In this document: piece after piece, positions 55,277-63,792 of the stretch
Position numbering within the stretch: the first letter of the stretch is position 1
How the letters are laid out: each line of letters starts with the position of its first letter
DNA from: JAGWRA01 sp035534615
GTDB taxonomy: Bacteria; Acidobacteriota; Vicinamibacteria; Vicinamibacterales; CAVVIG01
Length of the DNA stretch: 64,000 nt
Direction: 5' to 3'
NCBI GenBank assembly: GCA_035534615.1
Contig: DATLRO010000073.1
Location: 1 to 64,000 of the forward strand
The notes under the pieces: model-generated
The model's database searches: none
Told to the model about the DNA's origin: nothing
What the model saw: only the letters and a program-made list of their open reading frames with translations
Made by a program: the position numbers and the translations under genes

Positions 55277-56587
55277 ATGACCGCCCAATCCGGCGCCGTT
55301 GAAAGCGCGCCCGCGGGCCATCCGCCGGGGCTGTACGTGCTGTTCTTCACCGAGCTGTGGGAACGGTACAGCTTCTACTCGATGATGGCGATCCTCGCGC
55401 TGTACATGAACGAGCGGCTGCATTTCGGCGTGGCGCACGTCGGCCGCGTCTACGGCGGCTACATCGCCGGCGTCTATTTCCTGCCGCTCATCGGCGGCTT
55501 CCTGGCCGATCGGGTGCTCGGGTTCAACCGGGCCGTGATCGTCGGCGGCTTCCTGATGATGTGCGGGCACCTGGTGCTGTCGGTCGAGTCGCTGCCGTTC
55601 TTCTACGGCGGGCTCGTCTTGCTCGCCTGCGGCAGCGGCCTGCTGAAGCCGAATGTCTCGACCATCGTCGGGAACCTCTACCGCGACCGCCCCGGCCTGC
55701 GGGACGCCGGCTTCAACATCTTCTATATGGGGATCAACATCGGCGCGTTCATCGCGCCGCTGACCGTGTCGTGGTTCAAGCAGCGCTACGGCTGGGGTGT
55801 CGCGTTCGGCTCGGCGGCCGGCGCGATGCTGATCTCGCTCGCGGTCTTCATCGGCTTCAACCGCTACATCCGGGAGGCGGCGCAGAAGGTCGACCAGACG
55901 TCGCGCGAAGCGCGCGCGGCGGCGCCGGCCGAGACGCGCGCGCGCGTAATCACGCTGCTGATGGTGTTCGCGATCTCGGCCGTCTTCTGGCTGGCCTTCT
56001 ACCAGAACGGCTTCACGCTGACATTCTGGGCGCGCGACAACACGCTGACGACCATTGCGCCGGAGAAGTTCCAGGCGATCGAGCCGCTCGGCGTCATTCT
56101 GCTGTCGCCGCTCGCCGTGTGGCTGTGGATGTGGCTGCAGCGGCGCCGGGCCGAACCGTCGACGCCGGTGAAGATGCTGATCGGCGTCCTGCTCGTCGCC
56201 GGCGCGTTCGGGATGATGGCCTGGGCCGGGCTGATCGGCGGCGACACGGGCCGGGTGTCGGTCCAGTGGCTCGTGTGGGCCTACGTCATCATCGCGCTCG
56301 GCGAGATCGCCCTCAGCCCGATGGGCCTGTCACTCGTCAACCGGGTCGCCCCTCCGCGCAGCCGCGGCGTGATGATGGGCGGCTGGTTCGTGAGCCTGGC
56401 GATCGGCGGCTACCTCTCCGGCTCCATCGGCGGCTACTGGAACCGGATGCCGCACAGCCGATTCTTCCTGCTGGTCGTCGGCATCCTGTTCGTCACCGCC
56501 GTCCTCCTGCTGCTGATGACGCCGGCGATCAAGCGGACGATCGCCCGCGTCGACGCCGAGGAGCGCGAGGCCGCGCAGGCCCCCTGA
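55277..56587 (+). CDS. POT/PTR family peptide:H+ symporter
   Basis: 436 residues, about 12 helices. The N-terminal motif FFTELWERYSFYSMMAILALYMNERL contains the ExxER signature used for proton coupling, and GGFLADRVLGFNRAVIVGG and FNIFYMGINIGAFIAPL are the next family motifs. The protein would import di- and tripeptides. It is divergent from the radical SAM selenoprotein gene (95 bp between the starts), which may or may not be meaningful. The ATG at 55277 removes a Gly/Arg-rich leader. Confidence 0.88.
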   Translation: MTAQSGAVESAPAGHPPGLYVLFFTELWERYSFYSMMAILALYMNERLHFGVAHVGRVYGGYIAGVYFLPLIGGFLADRVLGFNRAVIVGGFLMMCGHLVLSVESLPFFYGGLVLLACGSGLLKPNVSTIVGNLYRDRPGLRDAGFNIFYMGINIGAFIAPLTVSWFKQRYGWGVAFGSAAGAMLISLAVFIGFNRYIREAAQKVDQTSREARAAAPAETRARVITLLMVFAISAVFWLAFYQNGFTLTFWARDNTLTTIAPEKFQAIEPLGVILLSPLAVWLWMWLQRRRAEPSTPVKMLIGVLLVAGAFGMMAWAGLIGGDTGRVSVQWLVWAYVIIALGEIALSPMGLSLVNRVAPPRSRGVMMGGWFVSLAIGGYLSGSIGGYWNRMPHSRFFLLVVGILFVTAVLLLLMTPAIKRTIARVDAEEREAAQAP

Positions 56588-56591
56588 GCCC

Positions 56592-57341
56592 ATGCCGCTG
56601 GACGACTACCGCCGCAAGCGCGATTTCACGCGCTCCCCGGAGCCGGCCGGTGCCGCGCGCCGACGGCGGCGCGGCGCCGGCGGCGCCTTCTGCGTGCAGA
56701 AGCACCTGGCGAGCCACCTGCACTACGACTTCCGCCTGGAGCACGGCGGCGTCCTGCTCTCCTGGGCCGTGCCGAAGGGACCGTCCATCGACCCGTCCGT
56801 GAGGCGCTATGCCGTGCAGGTCGAGGATCATCCGCTCGACTACGGCGACTTCGAAGGCGTCATTCCCGAGGGGTACGGCGCCGGCATCGTGATGCTCTGG
56901 GATCGCGGCACCTGGGAGCCGGAAGTCGAGGATGTCGACGCCGCGCTGCGCCGGGGCGACCTGAAATTCCGGCTGAACGGCCACAAGCTGAAGGGCTCGT
57001 GGGTGCTCGTGCGCACCCGCTTCGGCAGCGACCGGGGCTGGCTGCTCATCAAGCATCGCGACGCCTGGGCCGGTCCGGTGGACATCACGACCTTCGCGCC
57101 GCTCAGCGTCAAGAGCGGCGGCGACTTCGAGGATATCGTCGGCAGCCGCGCGCCGGCGATCTGGCAGTCGAACCGGCCCGCCCGGGGCGGGCAGGCCGGC
57201 AAGCTGCTGGCCGAGGTGCTCGAACGGGTGGCCGCCAGGAAGGCCGGAGCGAAGCCCCGGGCCGCGTCGAAGCGCGCCACGACGACCGTCAGGAAGAAGC
57301 CAAGGGGAAAGAAGAAGCCGGGAATGAGGAATGAGGAATGA
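56592..57341 (+). CDS. Standalone LigD-type 3'-phosphoesterase domain protein
   Basis: 249 residues, starting 4 nt after the POT gene. The phosphoesterase (PE) domain spans about 30-185. Metal and phosphate ligands are visible in ASHLHYDFRLEH (His42, His44, Asp46, Arg48) and VEDHPLDYGDFEGVIPEGYGAG (His80, Tyr84). In LigD this domain trims 3'-phosphate and ribonucleotide ends during Ku-dependent end joining. Here the ligase and polymerase domains are absent and no Ku gene is nearby. The C-terminal 60 residues are basic (RKAGAKPRAASKRATTTVRKKPRGKKKPG) and would bind DNA. The last codons come from the GAATGAG repeat. Confidence 0.87.
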   Translation: MPLDDYRRKRDFTRSPEPAGAARRRRRGAGGAFCVQKHLASHLHYDFRLEHGGVLLSWAVPKGPSIDPSVRRYAVQVEDHPLDYGDFEGVIPEGYGAGIVMLWDRGTWEPEVEDVDAALRRGDLKFRLNGHKLKGSWVLVRTRFGSDRGWLLIKHRDAWAGPVDITTFAPLSVKSGGDFEDIVGSRAPAIWQSNRPARGGQAGKLLAEVLERVAARKAGAKPRAASKRATTTVRKKPRGKKKPGMRNEE

Positions 57342-57424
57342 GGAATGAGGAATGAGGAACGAGGGGTGAGAGGTGCTCATTCCTCTCATTCCTCTCATTC
57401 CTCATTCCTCATTCCTCATTCCTT
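57322..57424. repeat. GAATGAG heptad repeat in inverted arrangement
   Basis: Five exact GAATGAG units plus one variant (57322-57363) are followed after 12 nt by six to seven CTCATTC-type units in the opposite orientation (57376-57424). Together they can fold into a long hairpin between two convergent genes (57341 and 57441) and may act as a bidirectional terminator. The left arm forms the C-terminus GMRNEE of the phosphoesterase. Confidence 0.85.
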
Positions 57425-57440
57425 CTTCCTCACCTCCTCC

Positions 57441-58406
57441 TCAATCCAGCAGCCGCTGCGACAGGACGCTCCAGACGGCGTACGCGAGCCGCCGCCGATC
57501 GTGGCGCGCGATGTCGTGCAGCCAGAAATCCCCTTCGACGACCGCGCAATGCGCCGGCAGGATCCCGACCTGCAGCGGTTCCTTGTGCTCGGCCGCGTAC
57601 CGGGCCAGCGTCCCGGGTGACGGCAGGCCGGTATTCGTGACGACGACGTCGACCGGCCGGCCGATGGCGGTCTCGACGCGGGCCACGGCGTCGGCAGCGG
57701 TGAACCCGTGCATGCCGCGCCCCTCGGTCAGCAGGTTGGCGATCAGGATGACCGGCCCCCGCACCTCGGCAAGCGCCTCCGCCACGCCCTGCACGAGGAA
57801 GATCGGCATCAGGCTCGTGTAGAAGCTGCCGGGGCCGACGATGACGGCGTCGAAGGTCCGGATGGCGTCGGCGACGGCCGGATAGATCGACACGTCCGGT
57901 TCCAGCCAGATGCGCCGCACGAAGTGGCCGCGCGTCTGTCCGGCGTCCACCTCCACTTCGCCGCGCGTCTCGGATCCGTCGCCGTACTCGGCGCAGACCG
58001 ACGCGTGCTCGACGCTGATCGGCCAGACGCGGCCGCTGCAGCCGAGCAGCGCCCGCAGCCCGTCGACCGCCGCCAGGAAATCCCCGCTGTACCGCTGCAT
58101 CATCGACAGCAGCAGATTGCCGCCCGTGTGGCCGCCGAGCCGGGTATGCTCGAGCGTCGGCAGGCGCGCCAGCAGGACCCGGCGGGCCTCGCGCTCGTTG
58201 CGCGACAGCGCCAGCGTGCACTTGAGGACGTCGCCCGGCGGCAGCACGCCGAGTTCATCGCGGAGCTGCCCGGAGCTGCCGCCGCTGTCGAACATCGTGA
58301 CGACCGCGTTGACGTCCAGCCAGGGATTGGTCTTGAGGCCGCCCAGCAGGCTCGGCAGGCCGGTGCCGCCGCCGAAGCAGCCGACCTTCAGGTGCCGCAG
58401 GCGCAT
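57441..58406 (-). CDS. yvcK: Gluconeogenesis factor YvcK family protein
   Basis: 321 residues. The CofD-like nucleotide fold is clear: KVGCFGGGTGLPSLLGGLKTNP, VVTMFDSGGSSGQLRDELGVLPPGDVLKC, LGGHTGGNLLLSMMQ and DAVIVGPGSFYTSLMPIFLVQGVAEAL. YvcK binds UDP-sugars and adjusts cell-wall precursor supply on gluconeogenic carbon sources. It is often beside whiA and rapZ, which are absent here. The start codon follows TAGAAT-GCCGCC, i.e. a -10 box 6 nt upstream, so the mRNA may be leaderless. Confidence 0.9.
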   Translation of the reverse strand: MRLRHLKVGCFGGGTGLPSLLGGLKTNPWLDVNAVVTMFDSGGSSGQLRDELGVLPPGDVLKCTLALSRNEREARRVLLARLPTLEHTRLGGHTGGNLLLSMMQRYSGDFLAAVDGLRALLGCSGRVWPISVEHASVCAEYGDGSETRGEVEVDAGQTRGHFVRRIWLEPDVSIYPAVADAIRTFDAVIVGPGSFYTSLMPIFLVQGVAEALAEVRGPVILIANLLTEGRGMHGFTAADAVARVETAIGRPVDVVVTNTGLPSPGTLARYAAEHKEPLQVGILPAHCAVVEGDFWLHDIARHDRRRLAYAVWSVLSQRLLD

Positions 58407-58412
58407 GGCGGC

Positions 58413-58418
58413 ATTCTA
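58413..58418 (-). promoter_or_regulatory. -10 box (TAGAAT) ending 6 nt before the yvcK start
   Basis: On the minus strand TAGAAT is followed by GCCGCC and ATG (58406). No ribosome binding site fits between the box and the start codon. Confidence 0.5.
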
Positions 58419-58476
58419 CCGTCGCGCTTGCGGAAAGTCGAAACCGGCCCATCCACGGACCGCCGCGGCCCTGCAC

Positions 58477-58482
58477 TACAAT
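58477..58482 (+). promoter_or_regulatory. -10 box (TACAAT) ending 7 nt before the start codon
   Basis: TACAAT is followed by ACGGGGC and the ATG at 58490. Transcription would start at about the A of the start codon. Confidence 0.5.
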
Positions 58483-58489
58483 ACGGGGC

Positions 58490-59212
58490 ATGACCGATCC
58501 CGTCCAGGCGGTGGCGCCCGTCCTTCAGCGTTTCCAGGAGCTGTTCGGCCCGCGGCTCCAGGCCTTCCTGGTGTACGGCGAACGCCAGAAGCCGGCCGGC
58601 GGCAGCGGCGCCGGCAGCCGGCACGTCCACACGCTCGCGCTCGTCGATCAGCTGACGGGCGACGACCTGGCGGCGTGCGCGCCGTCGGTCCCCGACTGGC
58701 GGAAGCAGGGGCTGGCGACGCCGCTCGTCCTGTCGGCCGCCGAGTTCGCGCGATCGCTCGACGCGTTCCCGCTCGAGTACGGCGAGATCATCGCCGACCA
58801 CCTGCTCGTCGCGGGGACCGATCCGTTCGAGCACCTGCAGGCCCGGCCGGCCGACCTGCGGCGGGCGTGCGAGGTGCAGGCCAAGAGTCACCTGCTGCAC
58901 CTGCGTGAAGGCTACCTGGAGACCGGGGGCAAACCGGAGGCCGTGGCGGCGCTGATCCGGGCGTCGGCCCCGGCGCTCGCCGCGCTGCTGCGGAACGTCG
59001 CCCGGCTCGAAGGCGCGCCGGCCGACGACCACGCGACCGTCGCGCACCACACGCGCCATCGCCTCGGGCTCGACGGCGACACGATCCACGACGTGCTCGC
59101 GCTCACCCAGCAGCCCGAGCGCCTGAACGCCGCCGGCGCGCAGCGCCTGTTTCCGGCGTACCTCGACGCGGTCGAGCGGCTCGTGCACTACGTCGACACC
59201 TGGACGTCCTGA
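58490..59212 (+). CDS. Conserved hypothetical protein, nucleotidyltransferase-like N-terminus
   Basis: 240 residues. The N-terminal part (FQELFGPRLQAFLVYGERQKPAGG ... HVHTLALVDQLTGDDL) resembles a minimal nucleotidyltransferase fold in which the catalytic Gly-Ser/Asp-x-Asp residues are not evident. The remainder is helical (LQARPADLRRACEVQAKSHLLHLREGYLE; PALAALLRNVARLEG). It overlaps the TPM gene by one base (TGATG). It precedes the TPM-LemA pair and may be cotranscribed with it, but I cannot assign a role. Confidence 0.6.
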   Translation: MTDPVQAVAPVLQRFQELFGPRLQAFLVYGERQKPAGGSGAGSRHVHTLALVDQLTGDDLAACAPSVPDWRKQGLATPLVLSAAEFARSLDAFPLEYGEIIADHLLVAGTDPFEHLQARPADLRRACEVQAKSHLLHLREGYLETGGKPEAVAALIRASAPALAALLRNVARLEGAPADDHATVAHHTRHRLGLDGDTIHDVLALTQQPERLNAAGAQRLFPAYLDAVERLVHYVDTWTS

Positions 59213-60069
59213 TGCGCCACCCCCTCGCCCCGATTCGCCGGTGGCTGATCGTGGTCGGCGTCGCGCTGCTCGGGCTCGCGACGCCGACGCTGAGCGCACA
59301 GCGCACCGGCGCCAGCCTGCCCGCGTTGACCAAGCCGGTCAACGACTTCGCCGACGTGATCGATCCCGCCAGCGCCGCCGCCATGGACCGGCAGATCCGG
59401 GCCCTGCAGGCCGCCACCGGCGACGCCGTCGTGGTCGCGACGATCCCGACCTACGCGCCGTACGGGGACATCTCGCAGTACGCGGTGCAGATGTTCGCGA
59501 ACCACGGCCGGGGCATCGGCCGGAAGGGGAAGGACAACGGCCTGCTGGTGCTGCTCTCCGTGAAGGAGCGGCGGGTCTGGATCGAGGTGGGCTACGGCCT
59601 CGAGCCGTACGTCACCGACGGCTTTGCGGGCGACACCAGCCGGCTGTACATGGTGCCGGCGTTCCGCCGGGGCCAGTACGGCGCCGGCCTGCTCGCCGGC
59701 ACGACCCGGCTGATCGATCGGATCGCGAAGGAGCGGCATGTCACGCTGAGCGGCGTGCCGGCGCCGCCGCCGCCCCGGGCGGCGCCCGGCCCGGGCGTGC
59801 CCGGCTGGCTCGTCATCCTCCTCGCGCTCGGCGTCCTCATGCTGATCATCCGGGCCACCTCCGGCGGCGGGCCGCGCGGCGGCGGCCGGGGAGGCCTCGG
59901 CTGGAGCGGCTGGTCGGCCGGCGTCGGCATGTTCGGCGGCGGCTTCGGCGGCTTCGGCGGCGGCTTCGGGGGCGGCGGCTTCGGGGGCGGCGGCGGTGGC
60001 TTCGGGGGCGGGTTCGGCGGGTTCGGCGGAGGCGCCACGGGAGGTGGCGGCGGCGGCGCGGGATGGTAG
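59212..60069 (+). CDS. TPM-domain membrane protein (YgcG/Psb32 type)
   Basis: 285 residues. A signal/anchor (WLIVVGVALLGLATPTLSAQ) is followed by the TPM domain (about 40-175: VNDFADVIDPASAAAMDRQIRALQAATGDAVVVATIPTY; KDNGLLVLLSVKERRVWIEVGYGLEPYVTDG). Next come one membrane helix (LVILLALGVLMLII, about 203-217) and a Gly/Phe-rich tail with FGGGFGG repeats typical of YgcG proteins. TPM proteins are found with LemA in many bacteria, as here. They are thought to act in envelope quality control. Confidence 0.85.
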   Translation: MRHPLAPIRRWLIVVGVALLGLATPTLSAQRTGASLPALTKPVNDFADVIDPASAAAMDRQIRALQAATGDAVVVATIPTYAPYGDISQYAVQMFANHGRGIGRKGKDNGLLVLLSVKERRVWIEVGYGLEPYVTDGFAGDTSRLYMVPAFRRGQYGAGLLAGTTRLIDRIAKERHVTLSGVPAPPPPRAAPGPGVPGWLVILLALGVLMLIIRATSGGGPRGGGRGGLGWSGWSAGVGMFGGGFGGFGGGFGGGGFGGGGGGFGGGFGGFGGGATGGGGGGAGW

Positions 60070-60103
60070 GATGGCCGAACGGCCCCTGCGGAGGAGGATG
60101 ACG

Positions 60104-60700
60104 GTGTCAGAACAGATCGTGGAAGCGAGACCGACGAGCCGGATCGGCCGGCTGCTGCCCGCGTGTGCGATCGCCGTCCTCGCCCTCGGGCTGTCGGGCT
60201 GCTCGTACAACACGTTCGTCAGCCAGCAGGAGGCCATCAAGGCGCAGTGGGCGCAGGTGCAGAACCAGATTCAGCGCCGCAACGACCTGATCCCGAATCT
60301 GGTCGCCACCGTCAAGGGCTACGCCGCGCACGAGCAGGACACGTTCGAGGCGATCGCCGCGTCGCGCGCGAAGCTGGCCGGCGCGCAGACGCCGGCCGAC
60401 ACGATGGCGGCCGCCAATCAGCAGACCGCCGCGCTCTCACGCCTGCTGGTCATCGCCGAGGCCTATCCGCAGCTCAAGGCGGACGAACAGTTCAACCGGC
60501 TCATGGACGAGCTGGCCGGCACCGAGAACCGGATTGCCGTGGAACGCATGCGGTACAACCAGCGCGTGCAGGCGTACAACACCCTGCTGCGTCAGTTTCC
60601 ATCGAACCTGACGGCGAGGATGTTCGGCTTCAAGGAATATCCGTTCTTCCAGGCGCCGCCGGCCGCGCAGAAGGTGCCGACGGTTCACTTCGGCAAGTAG
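60104..60700 (+). CDS. lemA: LemA family lipoprotein
   Basis: 198 residues from GTG at 60104, chosen because AGGAGG lies 6 nt upstream; the ATG two codons earlier would sit directly against the ribosome binding site. The lipobox LSGC (AVLALGLSGCSYNTF) predicts lipid anchoring. The LemA core follows (QQEAIKAQWAQVQNQIQRRNDLIPNLVATVKGYAAHEQDTFEAIAASRAKL and YNQRVQAYNTLLRQFPSNLTARMFGFKEYPFF). It follows the TPM gene by 34 nt and presumably works with it. Confidence 0.9.
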   Translation: MSEQIVEARPTSRIGRLLPACAIAVLALGLSGCSYNTFVSQQEAIKAQWAQVQNQIQRRNDLIPNLVATVKGYAAHEQDTFEAIAASRAKLAGAQTPADTMAAANQQTAALSRLLVIAEAYPQLKADEQFNRLMDELAGTENRIAVERMRYNQRVQAYNTLLRQFPSNLTARMFGFKEYPFFQAPPAAQKVPTVHFGK

Positions 60701-60736
60701 CCACGGTCCGCAGAACGACCGACGGAGGGAGAGACG

Positions 60737-61243
60737 ATGGCGATCGGAGAAGCGCTGCTGCCCGAGTTCGATCACGAAATGGCCACGACGCGGCGGGTGC
60801 TCGAGCGGGTGCCGGACGACAAGTTCGCGTGGAAGCCGCACGCCAAGTCGATGAGCATGGGCGACCTGGCGAGGCACCTGTCCGACCTGCCGCAGATGGC
60901 CGGCATGGTCCTGACGCAGCCCGGGTTCGATCTGGCGTCGCGGCCGGCAGCCGACCCCGCCAGCAGGCCGGCCACCCGCGCGGCCCTGCTCGAGGCGTTC
61001 GACGGGCACGTGAAGGCGGCCCGCGAGGCGATCGCGTCGAAGACCGACCCGGAGTTCGCGGCGATCTGGTCGCTGAAGCGCAACGGCCAGGAAATCTTCT
61101 CGCTGCCGCGCGTCGCCGCCATCCGCAGCCTGGTGATGAACCACAGCATTCACCACCGCGGCCAGCTCAGCGTCTATCTCCGGCTGAACGACCTGCCCGT
61201 GCCGTCGATCTACGGTCCCTCGGCGGACGAGGGACGGATGTAG
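60737..61243 (+). CDS. DinB family protein
   Basis: 168 residues, a four-helix DinB/YfiT bundle. The three histidine metal ligands are recognisable: His47 (GDLARHLSDLP) and the pair His136/His140 (NHSIHHRGQLS). Members are metal-dependent thiol transferases (bacillithiol or mycothiol enzymes) or unknown. AGGGAGAG lies 5-8 nt before the ATG. It lies 36 nt after lemA and could be read through from that operon. Confidence 0.87.
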   Translation: MAIGEALLPEFDHEMATTRRVLERVPDDKFAWKPHAKSMSMGDLARHLSDLPQMAGMVLTQPGFDLASRPAADPASRPATRAALLEAFDGHVKAAREAIASKTDPEFAAIWSLKRNGQEIFSLPRVAAIRSLVMNHSIHHRGQLSVYLRLNDLPVPSIYGPSADEGRM

Positions 61244-61252
61244 GACCGTCCC

Positions 61253-63694
61253 TCATTCCTTCTTTTCCGGCTCCAGCGTCAGCCGCTCCTCGGCGGCCGA
61301 TTCCACTCTGGCCCGCGAATAGAGCACCGGGAAGTACCGTCCGTCGGCCCACAGCGGGAACAGATCGCGGTAGTCCGGGCTGTCGACGTTGCCGGACTGT
61401 CCCGGGTTGTTGATGCCGACCGAATCGTCCCAGTCCGCGGTGTCGGCGATGATCTTGAACGACCCGCCGGCCGTCTGGTTGTCGCTGCCGCCGGTGGCGT
61501 CAACCGTGTAGCTGTCGCCGCCGCGCGGCAGCGGGCCGACGTCCAGCCTCGCCCGGGTCGCCGCATCGACGGCCGGGCTCAGCGGGTGACGGATCAGCGC
61601 GTGGTGATAGTGGCCGAGCTGCCAGTTCGCCATGCCCGGCCCGAGCCGGGTCGTCAGGTCCCGCACCGCTTCGCCGAGGGCGCGCACCAGCAGGGCATCG
61701 CGGCCGGCGAGCGGGTCGGGGCCGAACCGGCCGTCGGGCGCGTCACACCAGTCGATCAGCTTCGTCATGCTGATGTCGCCGATGAACGGCTGCGCCGCCT
61801 TCGGTACGACCAGGTTGCGGATGTCGACCTCCAGGTGGCGCTGCCACATCTCGTAGATGCCGGCTGGCACCGAATCGCGGCCGAGGCGGTCGTTCCACGC
61901 GAGCAGGACGTCCCGTGCCTTGCGCACCGCGGGATCCGCCACCGGCAGATCCTTCAGCAGCGGGACCAGGCTGCGGGCCGGCAGCGAGAGCGTGCTGTTC
62001 TGCAGCGCCATCATGTCGGCGACGGTGAAGATCCGGCCCGACCCGAGGAACTCGGCCACGCGCGCCGCCCGATACGGGTCCGCCCAGAGGTAGTGGAGCG
62101 CCTCCGGATACGGGAAGCCGGGCGGGAACAGATAGTTGTTCGAGGTGTTGTAGAAGCCCTTCGCCGGATTGACGACGTGCGGGAGCGCCTTGATCGGGAG
62201 ATACCCGTCCCACTCGTACCGCCCGTCGCCCGGCACCGGCACCAGCCCGCTCCAGTTCGGACGGAGCGGCTCGATGCCGACCGCCTGATACCCGATCGTC
62301 CCGTCGACGCCCGCCCAGACCATGTTCTCCGACGGGATGCGGCTATAGCTGCACGCGTCACGGAATTCCTGCCAGGTGCGCGCCTGGTCCATCCGGAGGC
62401 TCGCCAGGTACGGCGCCGACCCGATGTCCATCCAGGCGGCGCGCACCGCGTACGCCTTGTGGTGGACCCGGTCTTCGTAGACCACCGGTCCGTGCCGCGT
62501 GAACTTCAGATCGACGCTCACCGGCGCCTGCCCCTTCACCGGGATCGTGTCCTTGATGACCCGCATGGTTTCCCACCCGCCGCGGTACCGGTACTCGAGC
62601 GGGTTGGCCGGATTCGTGTCGTAGACGTACAGGTCCTCGCTGTCGTTGCCGAAGATCGTCAGCCCCCAGGCGCCGTACTGATTGTGGCCGATGGAGACCC
62701 CCGGCAGCACCGGCTCGCCGGCCCCGATCACGTCCCAGCCGGGCGCCACGAGCTGGACCCAGTAGCGGAGCGACGGGGCTTCCTGGACCCGGTGCGGATC
62801 GTTCGCCATGATCGGGAAGCCGGTCTGCGTGAGCCGGCCGCTGACGACCCAGTCGTTCGATCCGATGTCCTCCTGCCGGAGGCTGAGATCGACCGCGGAC
62901 GGGCCGGCGGCCCGGTCGAGCCGCGCCTCGTTGCGCGGGTTGCCGCGGTACGCCGGCACGATCTCATCGGGCGTGAACCGGATCGGCTCCCGGAAGGCGT
63001 TGTAGAGGTCGAGAATGTGCGGCGACAGCAGCGAGAGGTCGATCGCCGGATCGATGCGGAGATCCGGATTCGCCGGCTGGAAATCCGACAGGTCCTTCAC
63101 CTTGGCGACGCCGAGCACGCGGATCGCCTGCGCCAGGTTCAGTTCCTGGTCGATGTTCGCCAGCAGGCCGTTGTAGCGGGAAATCACGACCGCCGGCGTC
63201 CACGGCTGCGGTCTGATGCCGAGCAGCTTGAACTCGAGCGGCAGCCGTGACGGATGCCGGTTGGCTTCGGCGACGTACGCGTTGACGCCGTCGACGTAGG
63301 CGTCGACGATCGCCTGCCCGTGCGGGTGGTAGTAGTTCAGTTCCTGCGTGAGATCGCCGCGGAACATGAACAGCCGGGTGCCGATGTCGCGCTTCAGCTC
63401 GCCGGGCCCCAGAATCTGCGCCACCGTTCCGGTGGCCTGCCGCCGCCACAGCTCGAACTGGAACAGCCGATCCCGAACGGCGTTGTACCCCTGCGCGAAG
63501 AACAGATCGTGTTCGTTCTTCGCATAGATGTGGGCGATCCCCCAGCGATCCTTGATGATCTCCACCGGCTGCCGGAGCCCCCGGACGTGGAGCGTCTGCG
63601 AGGCGACGGGGGCCGGTGCGGGCGCCGCTGGCGCCGGTGCCGGCATCAGCAGCGTCACGAGAGCGGTCACGACGAGACGCGGGAACGCGCGCAT
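61253..63694 (-). CDS. Penicillin acylase family protein (Ntn hydrolase)
   Basis: 813 residues. A signal peptide (LVVTALVTLLMPAPAPA) directs it to the periplasm. The precursor has the usual alpha subunit, spacer and beta subunit. Self-cleavage would occur before Ser279 (EDIGSNDWVVSG), making it the N-terminal nucleophile. Further motifs are MANDPH...LRYWVQL and GNDSEDLYVYDTNP. Enzymes of this family cleave amide bonds in penicillins, cephalosporins or acyl-homoserine lactones. The substrate cannot be told. The ATG at 63694 has AAAGGA 5 nt upstream and is preferred to the one at 63700. Confidence 0.9.
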   Translation of the reverse strand: MRAFPRLVVTALVTLLMPAPAPAAPAPAPVASQTLHVRGLRQPVEIIKDRWGIAHIYAKNEHDLFFAQGYNAVRDRLFQFELWRRQATGTVAQILGPGELKRDIGTRLFMFRGDLTQELNYYHPHGQAIVDAYVDGVNAYVAEANRHPSRLPLEFKLLGIRPQPWTPAVVISRYNGLLANIDQELNLAQAIRVLGVAKVKDLSDFQPANPDLRIDPAIDLSLLSPHILDLYNAFREPIRFTPDEIVPAYRGNPRNEARLDRAAGPSAVDLSLRQEDIGSNDWVVSGRLTQTGFPIMANDPHRVQEAPSLRYWVQLVAPGWDVIGAGEPVLPGVSIGHNQYGAWGLTIFGNDSEDLYVYDTNPANPLEYRYRGGWETMRVIKDTIPVKGQAPVSVDLKFTRHGPVVYEDRVHHKAYAVRAAWMDIGSAPYLASLRMDQARTWQEFRDACSYSRIPSENMVWAGVDGTIGYQAVGIEPLRPNWSGLVPVPGDGRYEWDGYLPIKALPHVVNPAKGFYNTSNNYLFPPGFPYPEALHYLWADPYRAARVAEFLGSGRIFTVADMMALQNSTLSLPARSLVPLLKDLPVADPAVRKARDVLLAWNDRLGRDSVPAGIYEMWQRHLEVDIRNLVVPKAAQPFIGDISMTKLIDWCDAPDGRFGPDPLAGRDALLVRALGEAVRDLTTRLGPGMANWQLGHYHHALIRHPLSPAVDAATRARLDVGPLPRGGDSYTVDATGGSDNQTAGGSFKIIADTADWDDSVGINNPGQSGNVDSPDYRDLFPLWADGRYFPVLYSRARVESAAEERLTLEPEKKE

Positions 63695-63770
63695 GGCCAT
63701 CCTTTCCCGGGCCGGGTCGGCGGGCGGACAGCCCGGTGCACCCAGCCCGGCCGGAGCACGGACGAGGCAC

Positions 63771-63776
63771 TATAAT
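63771..63776 (+). promoter_or_regulatory. Consensus -10 box (TATAAT)
   Basis: Exact TATAAT, 16 nt before the ATG at 63793. No -35 box matches at the expected distance. Confidence 0.55.
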
Positions 63777-63792
63777 CCAACCGGCTCTGCCG

